A stretch of 64,000 nt of DNA from Bradyrhizobium sp. Gha (GCF_900113735.1 NZ_FOQM01000010.1:62001-126000); one strand, 5' to 3'; shown: positions 9,429 to 18,197, counted from the stretch's first letter. Notes: generated by a model from the sequence alone, not told the origin. Translations and numbers: made by a program.

Positions 9429-9475
9429 CGTCAAGAACTAGTGCGAGTTCCTGAATCAAATACTAAATATGGTGG
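9429..9475 (-). promoter_or_regulatory. Candidate tandem NrdR boxes
   Basis: On the minus strand, 9475-9460 reads CCACCATATTTAGTAT, matching 13 of 16 positions of the NrdR consensus ACACWATATWTWGTGT. A second, weaker 16-mer (9444-9429, about 9 of 16) follows after a 15-bp linker, so the centres are 31 bp apart. That is the three-helical-turn spacing known for NrdR box pairs. NrdR represses ribonucleotide reductase genes according to ATP/dATP state. The repressor gene is not in this window. Confidence 0.5.
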
Positions 9476-9746
9476 ATTGCGGGGGATAACAGGGGCAAGC
9501 TCGCGCCTGTTGCGGAGCCAAGTATCAGTGAGTCCTCAGGGATTCCCAACCGAAAAAAATTTGCATCCCGTGATGATCCGGCCCTTCATCCCGCTGTTCA
9601 CAGGGCAGGTATATTTTTGCCTGAAAGGATTGCGTCAGCAGGACTCACGTAGGGCTACGGAAGGTAAGGGCAGGCATGCCCGCCGAGGTGGTGGTCGCGC
9701 CCCTGAATCCGCGCCAAGCTAACCCCTGATTTGCCGGACTGCCTCC

Positions 9747-10643
9747 ATGCTTGATTCGACTAAACCGGTGCTGCGGCCGCGCATCGCCCCGGCCGGCCTG
9801 ATGTTCCTCGCGATCACCTCGATCGGCTGGGGATTCAATTGGCCGGTGACGAAATTCCTGCTTTCCGAGCTGCCGCCGCTGACGCTCCGCGGCGTCACCG
9901 GCGTGCTCGGCGCGCTGCTGCTGGCCGCACTCGCGCTGGTGCGCGGCGACAGCCTGACGGTCGCGCGCGCGATCTGGCCGCGGCTGATCACGGCAGCCGT
10001 CCTCAACGTCACCGGCTGGATGGTGCTGATGGGGCTGGCGCTGCTCTGGCTGCCGGCGAGCGAGGCGGCGCTGATTGCCTACACGATGCCGGTCTGGGCC
10101 TCCCTGATCGCCTGGCCGGTGCTGGGCGAGCGGCCGACGGTGCTGCGCACGATTGCGCTGGTGATGGCGTTTGCCGGGCTCGCCTCGATCATGGGCGGCA
10201 ACGGCTTTGCCGCCAGTGCCGAGAAGGCACCCGGCATCATCATGGCGCTATCAGGCGCCATCGGCTTTGCCGTCGGCACGGTGTTCTCCAAGAAATACCC
10301 GATTCATCTGCCGCCGATCACGGCCGCGGCCTGGCAGATCGGGATCGGCTGCCTGCCGATCTCGGTCATCGGCGTGCTCATCGAAACCTCGCATCTGGAC
10401 AAGGTGACGCCAACAGGCTGGTGGCTGCTGGTCTATTCGACCGTGGTGCAGTTCTGCATCGCCTATGTCAGCTGGTTTGCGGCACTGGCGCGGCTGCCGG
10501 CCTCCGTGGCGGCGATCGGGACGATGGCGGTGCCTGTGATCGGCGTCGTGGCATCAGCGATCGCGCTGCACGAGCCGCTCGGGCCCGGGCAGATCGCCTC
10601 GCTGATCTTTACTCTCGCGGCCGTGGTGCTGGCGACGCGCTAG
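9747..10643 (+). CDS. DMT superfamily (EamA) transporter
   Basis: The 298-residue protein has ten predicted membrane helices in two repeated EamA halves, the first starting near residue 15 and the second near residue 155. The helix containing SEAALIAYTMPVWASLIAWPVLGERP is characteristic of the fourth and fifth helices of each half. Members export amino acids, metabolites or drugs by a proton-linked or facilitated mechanism; the substrate cannot be read from sequence. The first ATG is at 9747. No partner gene is on the same strand within 300 bp, so it is probably monocistronic. Confidence 0.85.
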   Translation: MLDSTKPVLRPRIAPAGLMFLAITSIGWGFNWPVTKFLLSELPPLTLRGVTGVLGALLLAALALVRGDSLTVARAIWPRLITAAVLNVTGWMVLMGLALLWLPASEAALIAYTMPVWASLIAWPVLGERPTVLRTIALVMAFAGLASIMGGNGFAASAEKAPGIIMALSGAIGFAVGTVFSKKYPIHLPPITAAAWQIGIGCLPISVIGVLIETSHLDKVTPTGWWLLVYSTVVQFCIAYVSWFAALARLPASVAAIGTMAVPVIGVVASAIALHEPLGPGQIASLIFTLAAVVLATR

Positions 10644-10967
10644 GGTCAGGATCGGCCGCCTGCGAACAGGCCGCGTCGGCGCGCCTGCAGGTACTCCGCG
10701 AACGCCCGGCTGAGCGGCGATTAGCGCGACCGGCCGCGAAAAAGTTGCTGTCGCTGATCCTGCGGCTGCGCAGCGAGGGTTCGGCGAAGATTTCGTCCCC
10801 TACTGGCTCGGTCGCAGGGAAAAGAAGCGGCTCGGCCTGCAGGCCGGCACGTCGGTCGATCTCGCCGACCATCAGAAGTTCACGATACCGTTTCTCTTTG
10901 CCGCATCTGTGGTCACGACTATAGCTTGCGTTTGTCTCGGCATTTTCCCGCTATAGCGAGGTGACGA
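10644..10967 (+). other. Spacer of 324 bp with possible coding remnant
   Basis: No intact gene is present. One frame from 10741 to the stop at 10956 encodes a plausible stretch (GFGEDFVPYWLGRREKKR and onwards) with no start codon, Shine-Dalgarno or recognised family. It may be the tail of a decayed gene. Confidence 0.25.
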
Positions 10968-12302
10968 ATGCGCACGATCAGATTGGGAGCAGGCGCCGGC
11001 TATTCGGGCGACCGCATCGAACCGGCCGTCGAGCTCGCGGAAAAGGGCAGGCTCGATTATCTGGTGTTCGAATGCCTCGCCGAGCGCACCATCGCGCTTG
11101 CGCAAGCCGCGCGGCTGAAGGATCCCGACGCCGGGTTCGACCCGCTGCTGGAAGCGCGGATGAAGGCGGTGCTGCCGGCCTGCCGCGCCAACGGTGTCCG
11201 CATCGTCACGAACATGGGCGCAGCCAATCCGGTATCCGCCGCGCGGACCACCACGGCGATCGCGCGGCAGCTCGGGCTTCATGGACTCAAGATCGCTGCC
11301 GTCACCGGGGATGACGTGCTGGGCGATTTGAAGAACTCCGATCGTCCTCTCGACATCGGCTGCACCGTCGACAGTCTGGGCAATCGCATCGCGTCCGCCA
11401 ATGCCTATCTCGGCGGCGCGTCAATCGCGCAAGCCTTGCATGATGGGGCCGAGGTCGTCATCACCGGTCGGGCCGCCGATCCCTCGCTTTTCCTCGGTCC
11501 GTTGATCCACGAGTTCGGCTGGGCGATGGACGATTGGCCGCTGCTGGGAAAAGGCATTCTGGTCGGCCATCTCCTGGAGTGCGCGGGTCAGGTCACCGGC
11601 GGATACTTTGCCGATCCCGGCTACAAGGACGTCAGGGATCTTGCCCGTCTCGGCTTTCCGATCGGCGAAGTGCGCGAGGACGGGGATCTGGTGGTCACCA
11701 AGGTGCCGGGATCCGGCGGGCAGGTCACCGCCGCGACGGTCAAGGAGCAATTGCTGTACGAGATCCACGATCCCGCCCGCTATCTCCAACCTGACGTGGT
11801 CGCTGACTTCTCGCGTGTCCGGGTGGAAGAGATTGGCGAGGATCGCGTCCATGTATTCGGTGCGACCGGCACACCGAAATCAGGCGAACTCAAGGTTTCG
11901 GTCGGCTACATCGACAGCTATGTGGGCGAAGGCCAGATCTCCTATGCCGGGCCAGGCGCCCTCGCGCGCGGACGGCTGGCGCTCGATATCGTGCGGGAGC
12001 GGCTTGCGATCGCGGGCGTGGAGACCAGTGAATTGAGGTGCGATCTCATCGGCTCGAACGCGCTCCATGGCGAGGGCCTATCGCAGGAAGCCCAACCTTA
12101 CGAAGTGCGGGTTCGTGTGATCGGTCGCACCGAAACGCTGGCCGAAGCGCGGCGTATCGGCGAGGAGGTCGAGACCCTCTACACCAATGGTCCGGCCGGA
12201 GGCGGCGGCGCCTGGAAATCGGCCCGTGAAGTCGTTGCCGTGGCATCGACCCTGATTCCTGAAGCTGCCGTCCGCACGGCCGTCCAATACTTCAAGACGT
12301 GA
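10968..12302 (+). CDS. AtuA family (DUF1446) protein
   Basis: The 444-residue product starts MRTIRLGAGAGYSGDRIEPA. It carries blocks typical of the acyclic terpene utilisation AtuA / DUF1446 family: VFECLAERTIALAQ, IVTNMGAANP, EVVITGRAADPSLFLGPL and the Gly-rich YTNGPAGGGGAWKSA near the end. AtuA is needed for citronellol/geraniol breakdown in Pseudomonas, but its reaction is not defined. Here none of the usual atu partners (carboxylase, dehydrogenases) are adjacent. It is followed 41 bp downstream by a small gene for the AtuA-associated C-terminal domain, so the two probably act as one complex on an unknown acid or CoA ester. Confidence 0.85.
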   Translation: MRTIRLGAGAGYSGDRIEPAVELAEKGRLDYLVFECLAERTIALAQAARLKDPDAGFDPLLEARMKAVLPACRANGVRIVTNMGAANPVSAARTTTAIARQLGLHGLKIAAVTGDDVLGDLKNSDRPLDIGCTVDSLGNRIASANAYLGGASIAQALHDGAEVVITGRAADPSLFLGPLIHEFGWAMDDWPLLGKGILVGHLLECAGQVTGGYFADPGYKDVRDLARLGFPIGEVREDGDLVVTKVPGSGGQVTAATVKEQLLYEIHDPARYLQPDVVADFSRVRVEEIGEDRVHVFGATGTPKSGELKVSVGYIDSYVGEGQISYAGPGALARGRLALDIVRERLAIAGVETSELRCDLIGSNALHGEGLSQEAQPYEVRVRVIGRTETLAEARRIGEEVETLYTNGPAGGGGAWKSAREVVAVASTLIPEAAVRTAVQYFKT

Positions 12303-12343
12303 GCGGGTACGCAACACGCTCGCGATGAGCAGAGGGTGACAGC

Positions 12344-12673
12344 ATGAAACTGCGGGACATCGCGCACTCGCGCACGGGAGACAAGGGCAACACGTCAAAC
12401 GTCTCCCTGATCGCCTACGACCCGAATGACTATGGCGTGCTCTGCGACTACGTGACGGCCGAGCGGGTCAAGCACTTGTTCGATGGCATCGTCAACGGCG
12501 AGGTGACGCGGTACGAATTGCCTGAGATCGCGGCCCTGAACTTCGTCATGACCGAGGCGCTTGGCGGCGGCGTGACGCGATCCCTGGCCATCGATGCACA
12601 CGGAAAGTCGCTCAGCTCGGCATTGCTGAACATGGAGCTTCCCGATGACGTCAGTTCCACTTCGAACGGGTAG
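12344..12673 (+). CDS. AtuA-associated small protein
   Basis: The 109-residue product matches the domain found at the C-terminus of longer AtuA proteins. It has the start LRDIAHSRTGDKGNTSN, then ERVKHLFDGIVNGEVTRYELP, and the end ALNFVMTEALGGGVTRSLAID followed by GK. It is read from ATG 12344 with GAGGGTGACAGC just upstream. Its position 41 bp after the AtuA gene and the natural fusions of the two domains in other species suggest a fixed complex. The Arg-Ser/Thr-Gly-Asp-Lys-Gly motif resembles a phosphate-binding turn, which is inference. Confidence 0.8.
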   Translation: MKLRDIAHSRTGDKGNTSNVSLIAYDPNDYGVLCDYVTAERVKHLFDGIVNGEVTRYELPEIAALNFVMTEALGGGVTRSLAIDAHGKSLSSALLNMELPDDVSSTSNG

Positions 12674-12711
12674 CTCAAGATCAAAACCTTTTTTGTCGTT
12701 CCATAGCCCTG

Positions 12712-12858
12712 ATGTCGATCGGCGTGGCTCGCGCGGGCGAGCTGCCGGCTTGGCTTCACGAGGAAAAAGTGAGCCATTATGACGGCGCCTCGGACGATCT
12801 CGTCACCGCGGGAATGGGCGCCGAGGCGATGACCGGGGCTGCGCCGATGCCGGATTGA
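12712..12858 (+). pseudogene. Remnant resembling N-terminus of 3-hydroxybutyrate oligomer hydrolase
   Basis: Forty-eight codons run from ATG 12712 to TGA 12856-12858. The stretch SHYDGASDDLVTAGMGAEAM followed by TGAAP recalls the conserved start of the mature D-(-)-3-hydroxybutyrate oligomer hydrolase, an enzyme of several hundred residues. No signal peptide precedes it and nothing follows, so only a fragment is left. It is not a functional gene as seen. The family call rests on my memory of that motif. Confidence 0.5.
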
Positions 12859-12889
12859 GCTCACGCGGGCCGAACGTGTGCGCCCGCGT

Positions 12890-15151
12890 TCAAGACGCCG
12901 CCGTGCCGCCAGCGCCGTTCAACGCCTTGCGGATCATCTCGGCGAGCTGGTTGCGGCGATATGGCTTCGTCAACAGCATCACGCCGTCGTCGAGCTTGCC
13001 GTGATGGACGATGGCGTTGTCGGTGTAGCCGGAGGTGTAGAGCACCTTGAGGCCCGGCCGGTGCTTCGCCACCTCGTCGGCGAGCTCGCGGCCGCTCATG
13101 CCGCCGGGGATCACGACGTCGGTGAAGAGCAGGTCGAAGGCCTGGCCGTCCTCGATCATCTGCAGCGCCGCCTTGCTGTCGCCGGCGGCCACTGTCTTGT
13201 AGCCGAGGCTCTGCAGCTGCGCGGTGACGAAGTTGCGCACCAGATTGTCGTCCTCGACGATGAAAATGGTCTCGGCGCCGCCTTCGGCCTGCGCTGCGGC
13301 TGACGCCGTCATTTCGGCCGGGCCGTCGCCCGGCGGCAGATACAGCTTGATCGTGGTGCCGTGGCCTTCCTCGCTGTAGATCTTGATGTGTCCGCCGGAC
13401 TGCTTGACGAAGCCATAGACCATGGAGAGGCCCAGGCCGGAGCCCCTGCCGACCTCCTTGGTGGTGAAGAACGGCTCGAAGGCCTTGTCCTGAACGCTCT
13501 GCGGCATGCCGGTGCCGCTGTCGCTGACGGCGAGCATCACGTAAGCGCCGGGCCTGACGTCGGCATTGGCCTGCGCATAGGCCTCGTCCAGCACGACGCG
13601 GTGCGTCTCGAGCAGCAGCTTGCCGCCATCAGGCATGGCGTCGCGGGCGTTGATCGCCATGTTGAGAACGGCATTGGTGAGGCGCGACGGATCGATGTGC
13701 GAGGTCATCGCTCCCTGTTCCAGCACCGTCTCGATCTGGATCTGCTCGCCCAGTGTCGGGCGCAAGAGCTTTGCGATGTCGGCGATGGCGGCGTTGATGT
13801 CGATGTCGCGCGGCTGCAGCGGCTGTTTTCGCGCGAAGGCGAGCAGGTGCTGGATCAGCTCGGCACAGCGCTCCGCGGCGTCGTCGATCAGCCGCGCGGT
13901 GCGCTGCAGCTCGGGCTGGCCCTTCAGGCCCGCCACCAGCGTCTCGGTATTGCCGGAGATCACCGTCAGCATGTTGTTGAAGTCGTGCGCGACACCGCCG
14001 GTCAGCTTGCCGATCGAGTCGAGCTTCTGCGACTGGTAAAGTTGCCGCTCGGTTTCGCGCGACGAGGTCGCGTCATGATACACCAGCACGGCGCCTGAGA
14101 TGTTGCCTTGCCCGTCGCGCATCGGCCGGCCGCTGATCATCAGATGTCGCGAATTGTTGCCGCTGTGCGGGCGAACGATCATCTCGAGAGCTTCGAACTC
14201 CTCGCCGCGAAGGACGCGCACGGAGGGCAGCTCGTCGGACTTCAGCGGCGTGACGCCGTCGCCCTGGAACACGTCGGATAGCGCACGCAGATTGCCCAGG
14301 TTCATGCCGGCGCGATGCAGCAGCATCCGCTCGGCCGCGGGATTGGACAGCAGGACCGTGCCTTCCTTGTCGATGACCAGCACCGCTTCCGCCATGCTGC
14401 GGAACGTGCTCTGGAGCACGTTGACCGACAAGCGCAGCTCGTCATGGGCGGTGACGAGGTGCTCGGTGCGTTCGGCGACGGCGGCCTCGAGCGACGCCTT
14501 GGCAGCTTGCGTTTGCTCGAGCGAGCTCTGAAGTTGCACCGTGGTGCGCCGGCTCTCGCGCATCACCATCAGGACCAGCAAGAGGATCACCAGCGCGCCC
14601 ACAACGTCGATGCCGAGCAGCACGATGCCGGTGCGGCGCGAATCCATCGATCGCGCGCTGAGCAGCCGTTCTTCGCCCGAACTCAGATGGTCGAGATTGC
14701 TCATCACCGTGTCCATCAGGCCGCGGCCTTCGCTCTTGCCATTGAGTGCGGCAATGCCGTCGCCGTCATTGGTGGTGCGCAGCCGCATCGCCTCTGCGGC
14801 GATCTCGATCCGACGCAACGCCAGCGGTTCGGTCGCCTGCAGCAACGCGACCTGATCGGAATCATCGTGGACGCTGCGCTTGAGGTCGGCGAGGGCGGGC
14901 GCGATCTGGGCCCGCACCGCCTGAAACTCGTCGTTGAAGCTCTGGCTGCGATAGATCTCGTAGCCGCGCGCGGCGCTCTCGGCGCGCCGCATCAGCAGGC
15001 GCAGGTCGGAAATCTTCTTCAGCACCTCCACGGTGTGATTGACCCAGGCCGCATCGGACCGCGACTCGACGTCGAGGCCGATTGAGGCGGCGGTGATCAG
15101 CAGAAGGATGGCAAGTCCAGCACCGAGAATGACGCGCTGCGAAGGGATCAA
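12890..15151 (-). CDS. CHASE3 hybrid histidine kinase / response regulator
   Basis: The 753-residue membrane sensor has an N-terminal helix (about 7-25), a CHASE3-type helical extracytoplasmic domain (30-170) and a second helix (175-197). These are followed by a coiled coil, a PAS domain (about 245-365), a HisKA domain with phosphoacceptor His389 in GGVAHDFNNML, and a HATPase_c domain with GSGLGLSMVYGFVKQSGG. A C-terminal receiver domain (about 635-745) has its aspartate in LLFTDVVIPGG. The NtrB-like H-box (AHDFNN) is common in alphaproteobacterial hybrid kinases. It overlaps the upstream response regulator by 4 bp, so the two are translationally coupled. The signal is unknown. Confidence 0.9.
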   Translation of the reverse strand: MIPSQRVILGAGLAILLLITAASIGLDVESRSDAAWVNHTVEVLKKISDLRLLMRRAESAARGYEIYRSQSFNDEFQAVRAQIAPALADLKRSVHDDSDQVALLQATEPLALRRIEIAAEAMRLRTTNDGDGIAALNGKSEGRGLMDTVMSNLDHLSSGEERLLSARSMDSRRTGIVLLGIDVVGALVILLLVLMVMRESRRTTVQLQSSLEQTQAAKASLEAAVAERTEHLVTAHDELRLSVNVLQSTFRSMAEAVLVIDKEGTVLLSNPAAERMLLHRAGMNLGNLRALSDVFQGDGVTPLKSDELPSVRVLRGEEFEALEMIVRPHSGNNSRHLMISGRPMRDGQGNISGAVLVYHDATSSRETERQLYQSQKLDSIGKLTGGVAHDFNNMLTVISGNTETLVAGLKGQPELQRTARLIDDAAERCAELIQHLLAFARKQPLQPRDIDINAAIADIAKLLRPTLGEQIQIETVLEQGAMTSHIDPSRLTNAVLNMAINARDAMPDGGKLLLETHRVVLDEAYAQANADVRPGAYVMLAVSDSGTGMPQSVQDKAFEPFFTTKEVGRGSGLGLSMVYGFVKQSGGHIKIYSEEGHGTTIKLYLPPGDGPAEMTASAAAQAEGGAETIFIVEDDNLVRNFVTAQLQSLGYKTVAAGDSKAALQMIEDGQAFDLLFTDVVIPGGMSGRELADEVAKHRPGLKVLYTSGYTDNAIVHHGKLDDGVMLLTKPYRRNQLAEMIRKALNGAGGTAAS

Positions 15152-15558
15152 GGTGCTTCTTTCTTGTCCTTCGGCGCGGTCTCGCCGAGGGATTCCCGGA
15201 TCGTGGTCAGCAGGACCTCGGGCGTGAACGGCTTGCGCAGGCAGCGCGTCGCGCCAAGCTCCAGTGCCATGCGGAGAAAGTCCGGAGAGGGCGAGGCGGA
15301 TGAGGCAAAGGCGTAGCCCGACATGGCAATCAACGGGATGGCAGGCGCGCGCTCATGGAAGATGCGGATGGATTCGAAGCCGCGCATATGCGGCATGAAG
15401 ATGTCGACCAGCATCACATCGAACGTCTGCGATTCGAGCGCAGCAAGCCCTGTCTCGCCACCGTCGGTGAGCGTGACATCGAAGCCCTGGCGCTGCAGGA
15501 GGACCTCGATGGTCGCGCCGACCATCGGATCGTCATCGACCACCAGAATACGCGGCAT
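15148..15558 (-). CDS. Single-domain response regulator
   Basis: The 136-residue CheY-like receiver has the acidic pair in VVDDDP (residues 7-11), phosphoacceptor Asp52 in MLVDIFMP, Ser/Thr in AMSGYAF and the conserved Lys in LRKPF. There is no output domain, so it probably acts by protein contact or as a phosphotransfer partner of the hybrid kinase whose start overlaps its stop. It is the first gene of this two-gene operon, and ATG 15558 opens the frame directly with MPRILVVDDDP. Confidence 0.9.
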   Translation of the reverse strand: MPRILVVDDDPMVGATIEVLLQRQGFDVTLTDGGETGLAALESQTFDVMLVDIFMPHMRGFESIRIFHERAPAIPLIAMSGYAFASSASPSPDFLRMALELGATRCLRKPFTPEVLLTTIRESLGETAPKDKKEAP

Positions 15559-15913
15559 GACCCTTCCTAGTAGATCGAAGTCCCCACAGCGATTGGTGAT
15601 ATAGGCGAATCGTGCGCCGGGTCAATTTTCGATTGCCCAGGGATCGATATGCATCGCGGAATGCATAGCGTTCCCGCAGGTTCCGGACACGGGCGGCCAA
15701 TACCGCGGGTGAATTTCATGGGAATCCAATGACAGGCTGAGGCAAATCGGCGCGGTCAGCAAGCTGCTTCGTGACGTGCGACAAGATGACGAGCGATGCC
15801 GCGGCTTGTGCGCGACTGATGTTCGTTCGCGCTGCTCGTTCGCCGGCGCCGGCAAAAGCATGGGCGGCGCCGAATGACCGACGCCGCCCATGATTGACGT
15901 GCTTCACGCGGCC
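15559..15913. other. Spacer of 355 bp
   Basis: This spacer lies between the divergently placed promoter side of the response regulator gene and the 3' end of the BA14K gene. Only the terminator hairpin at 15859-15892 stands out. The short open frames on the minus strand have no recognisable content. Confidence 0.5.
15859..15892 (-). terminator. Terminator of the BA14K gene
   Basis: An 11-bp perfect stem (CATGGGCGGCG / CGCCGCCCATG) has a 12-base loop. On the minus strand it is followed by CTTTTGCC. It lies 21 bp after the BA14K stop codon. Confidence 0.8.
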
Positions 15914-16516
15914 TTACGGGCAGGGATGGCGCAGGCCGTCATAGCCGAGATAGGTGCCGGACGCCGGGTCGTAGGACCGGTAGCGTTGCGCGCAATAGGC
16001 CGCCGCATCGCCGCCACCGTCGGGGACCACTGCGACAGCCGCGCCGTCGTCATAGTATCCGTCGTCGTAGTAGGAATCGTCGTAATACGGACCGCCGTAA
16101 TAGGCATAGGAGCCGAGGCCGCCGATCGCAGCGCCGGCCGCGAAGCCCGGCCAGAAGCCCCCGCCGCGATGGTGATGCCAGCCGCCGTTCCAATTGCGGC
16201 CGCCCCAGTTACCGGTCGAGGCCGTCGAGAAGCTGCGGGTACCGCCGCTGAAGGTGGGCGAAGCGCTGCTAAAGGTGCGGGCGCCGCCAAAGGTCGGTGC
16301 CGCGCCGCCGCTGGGACGCATTGCCGCCGCGTTGGCTGTGAAACTGCTGCCGCCGCCGAAGTGCGCACCGCCGCCGCTGAAATGTGCTCCGCCGCCGCTG
16401 AAATGGCCGCCGCCAAAGCCACCGTGGCCGCCACGGCCCTGGGCAAAGCTCGGGGTTGCCATTGGAATAACGAGTGCCAGCGCTGCGGCCGCACCCAAAA
16501 CTCTCAGACTGTTCAT
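15914..16516 (-). CDS. BA14K family secreted Gly-rich protein
   Basis: The 200-residue protein starts at ATG 16516, which has AAAGGAG 7 bases upstream; a TTG two codons earlier also fits the frame. A Sec signal peptide (about residues 1-26, ending ATPSFA) is followed by Gly/Ser/His-rich repeats and a Tyr/Asp-rich segment (about 140-160). The C-terminus is the BA14K signature AYCAQRYRSYDPASGTYLGY followed by DGLRHPC. BA14K proteins are small surface-associated antigens with lectin-like activity reported in Brucella. Low-complexity repeats suggest fast evolution. The gene stands alone with its own terminator. Confidence 0.85.
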   Translation of the reverse strand: MNSLRVLGAAAALALVIPMATPSFAQGRGGHGGFGGGHFSGGGAHFSGGGAHFGGGSSFTANAAAMRPSGGAAPTFGGARTFSSASPTFSGGTRSFSTASTGNWGGRNWNGGWHHHRGGGFWPGFAAGAAIGGLGSYAYYGGPYYDDSYYDDGYYDDGAAVAVVPDGGGDAAAYCAQRYRSYDPASGTYLGYDGLRHPCP

Positions 16517-16763
16517 GTTCAAACTCCTTTCCCGGTAGCAAATCCCTTGAAAGGGCAGCAGTTCCTGGGATCACGCTGGTTTGCACATGAGGCGTATATT
16601 TCCTGAGCCACGCTGTACCCGGCATGAATGGATCGCGTCCGATTTGCGGCAGCATGGAGTGCCGCTGTCAAGCCGTTCGGGCTGGGCACGGGCCGCGCCG
16701 GTCGAACTGGACATTTGGCCGTCCGGATGGCATCAGGACCCCACGAAGCAGGGCCCTTGCCGC

Positions 16764-17171
16764 ATGAAACAATTCTTTTTGAAGCTCTTCACCTGGTGGA
16801 ACGGCCAGACCTTTGGCACGCAACTCTGGACCTCCAGGTTCGGAGAGCTGGTCGGCCAGGACGAGCAGGGCAACCGCTATTACCGCACGGCCGGTGGCAA
16901 GATCGACCCCACGCTCGGCTTCGAGCGGCGCTGGGTGATCTATAACGGCTATGCCGAAGCCAGCCGCATTCCGCCGGCCTGGCACGGCTGGATCCATCAC
17001 GTCGTCGATGTGCCGCCGACCGAGCTCAACTATCAGCCCCGCGAGTGGGAAAAGCCGCACCAGCCGAATCTCACCGGCACCGCGAAGGCCTACCGCCCGT
17101 CGGGATCGACCTTGGCCAGCGGCAGGCGGCCGAAGGCCACGGGCGACTACCAGCCTTGGACGCCTGGCTAA
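16764..17171 (+). CDS. NADH:ubiquinone oxidoreductase subunit NDUFA12 (B17.2-like)
   Basis: The 135-residue product starts at ATG 16764 (MKQFFLKLFTWWNGQTFGT). It contains GNRYYRT and RRWVIYNGYAEASRIPPAWH, the hallmarks of the NDUFA12 family, an accessory subunit of complex I near the Q-module shared by mitochondria and alphaproteobacteria. It lies apart from the nuo operon, as usual in this class. DUF2155 commonly follows it closely in relatives; here about 5 kb of other genes intervene. The frame stays open upstream to 16581, but that extension is not conserved-looking. Confidence 0.95.
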   Translation: MKQFFLKLFTWWNGQTFGTQLWTSRFGELVGQDEQGNRYYRTAGGKIDPTLGFERRWVIYNGYAEASRIPPAWHGWIHHVVDVPPTELNYQPREWEKPHQPNLTGTAKAYRPSGSTLASGRRPKATGDYQPWTPG

Positions 17172-17179
17172 CCGCCTTC

Positions 17180-17209
17180 CTTAGTCACCGGATTCTTAGT
17201 CACCGGATT
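17180..17209. repeat. Perfect tandem 15-bp duplication
   Basis: Two identical adjacent copies of CTTAGTCACCGGATT lie just after the NDUFA12 stop codon. They are probably replication slippage or an insertion footprint. Confidence 0.85.
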
Positions 17210-17472
17210 GGATTCACGCGCATCCGCATCGCGTCGCTGTGGACAACGGGAACAGCGGGGATGTCGGCTGCGTGGGCGTTGCGCCTGCACGAGCGATGCG
17301 GCTCAATGAACCCATCTTACGGAGATGGGAGACCATCGCGTTCGGTTCGGGCAACAGTTCGCGACTGTCCCGAGATGCAGCGGCCGCCGAGGAAGGACTC
17401 GATCGGGAGATAGGCCCCCGATCTGGGAGTTCCGACATCGCCCGATGAGAATGTGCGCCGCCGTGAGACAGG

Positions 17473-17502
17473 AAAGGCCGCTTGGGGAACCGAGCGGCCT
17501 TT
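17473..17502. terminator. Terminator of isonitrile hydratase gene, likely bidirectional
   Basis: A 10-bp perfect stem (AAAGGCCGCT / AGCGGCCTTT) has a 10-base loop. T tracts are present on the plus side (CCTTTTTC) and short on the minus side. It lies 9 bp beyond the minus-strand stop at 17511. Confidence 0.8.
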
Positions 17503-17510
17503 TTCTGTCG

Positions 17511-18197
17511 TCACGTCACCCGCGCCGCTGCGCGCTTCACCGCATCGAGACGGCGGGGTTGGTTTGGCGCGATGCGCTCCGTGACCAGGGCGAGCACCTC
17601 GGCAGGCGCAGTATCCGGCGAGCCGGAATTGAACGGCGGCGCCGGATTATATTCCATGGAGAGCTGGATCGCCTCCGCCGTGGTGCGGTCTCTCATCATC
17701 GAGACCAGCGTCAGCGCAAAATCGATTCCTGCGGTGACGCCGCCGCCGGTGATGCGGTTACGGTCGACGCAGACACGGGTCTTGGTTGGCGTCGCACCGA
17801 ACTCGCTGAGCATCTCCATCGCGCTCCAATGGGTGGCCGCACGAAAGCCCTTCAGCAGGCCCGCCGCGCCGAGCGCCAGGGATCCCGTGCAGACCGAGGT
17901 CACGTACTTTGCGCCATCGGCCTGCCTGCGCAGGAAATCAAGCACCTCTTCGTCATTGAGCAGATCGTTGGTGCCGCTGCCACCGGGCACGCAGATCACG
18001 TCGAGCTGCGGGCAATCGGCGAACGTCATGGTCGGCGTCAGCATCAACACGGAATCGCTCGGCACCGGCTCGATCCGTTTCCAGATCAGATGCAGCTTCG
18101 CGCCGGGGACGGATGAGAACACCTGCAACGGCCCGGTGAAGTCGAGCTGGGTGACGCGCGGGAACACCAAAAGTCCGATCTGCAGCGGTGCCGACAT
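17511..18197 (-). CDS. inhA: Isonitrile hydratase-like protein (DJ-1/PfpI family)
   Basis: The 228-residue product closely resembles the isonitrile hydratase InhA of Pseudomonas putida, which hydrates isonitriles to N-substituted formamides. It has VTQLDFTGPLQVF (Asp19), FADCPQLDVICVPGG, the nucleophile elbow TSVCTGSLALGAAGLL with Cys103, and the C-terminal YNPAPPFNSGSPDTAP. ATG 18197 is preceded by GGAGG at 6 bases. It is divergent from a GlxA-type regulator, which shares the same fold in its N-terminal half; an 85-bp spacer holds both promoters. Whether the natural substrate is an isonitrile is inference from family membership. Confidence 0.85.
   Translation of the reverse strand: MSAPLQIGLLVFPRVTQLDFTGPLQVFSSVPGAKLHLIWKRIEPVPSDSVLMLTPTMTFADCPQLDVICVPGGSGTNDLLNDEEVLDFLRRQADGAKYVTSVCTGSLALGAAGLLKGFRAATHWSAMEMLSEFGATPTKTRVCVDRNRITGGGVTAGIDFALTLVSMMRDRTTAEAIQLSMEYNPAPPFNSGSPDTAPAEVLALVTERIAPNQPRRLDAVKRAAARVT

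Larger units (their letters stand above)
17172..17510. other. Spacer of 339 bp with tandem duplication and hairpins
   Basis: No gene is convincing. A perfect tandem 15-bp duplication (CTTAGTCACCGGATT at 17180-17194 and 17195-17209) follows the NDUFA12 stop. A 7-bp stem occurs at 17311-17329, and the terminator at 17473-17502 closes the region. Confidence 0.5.
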
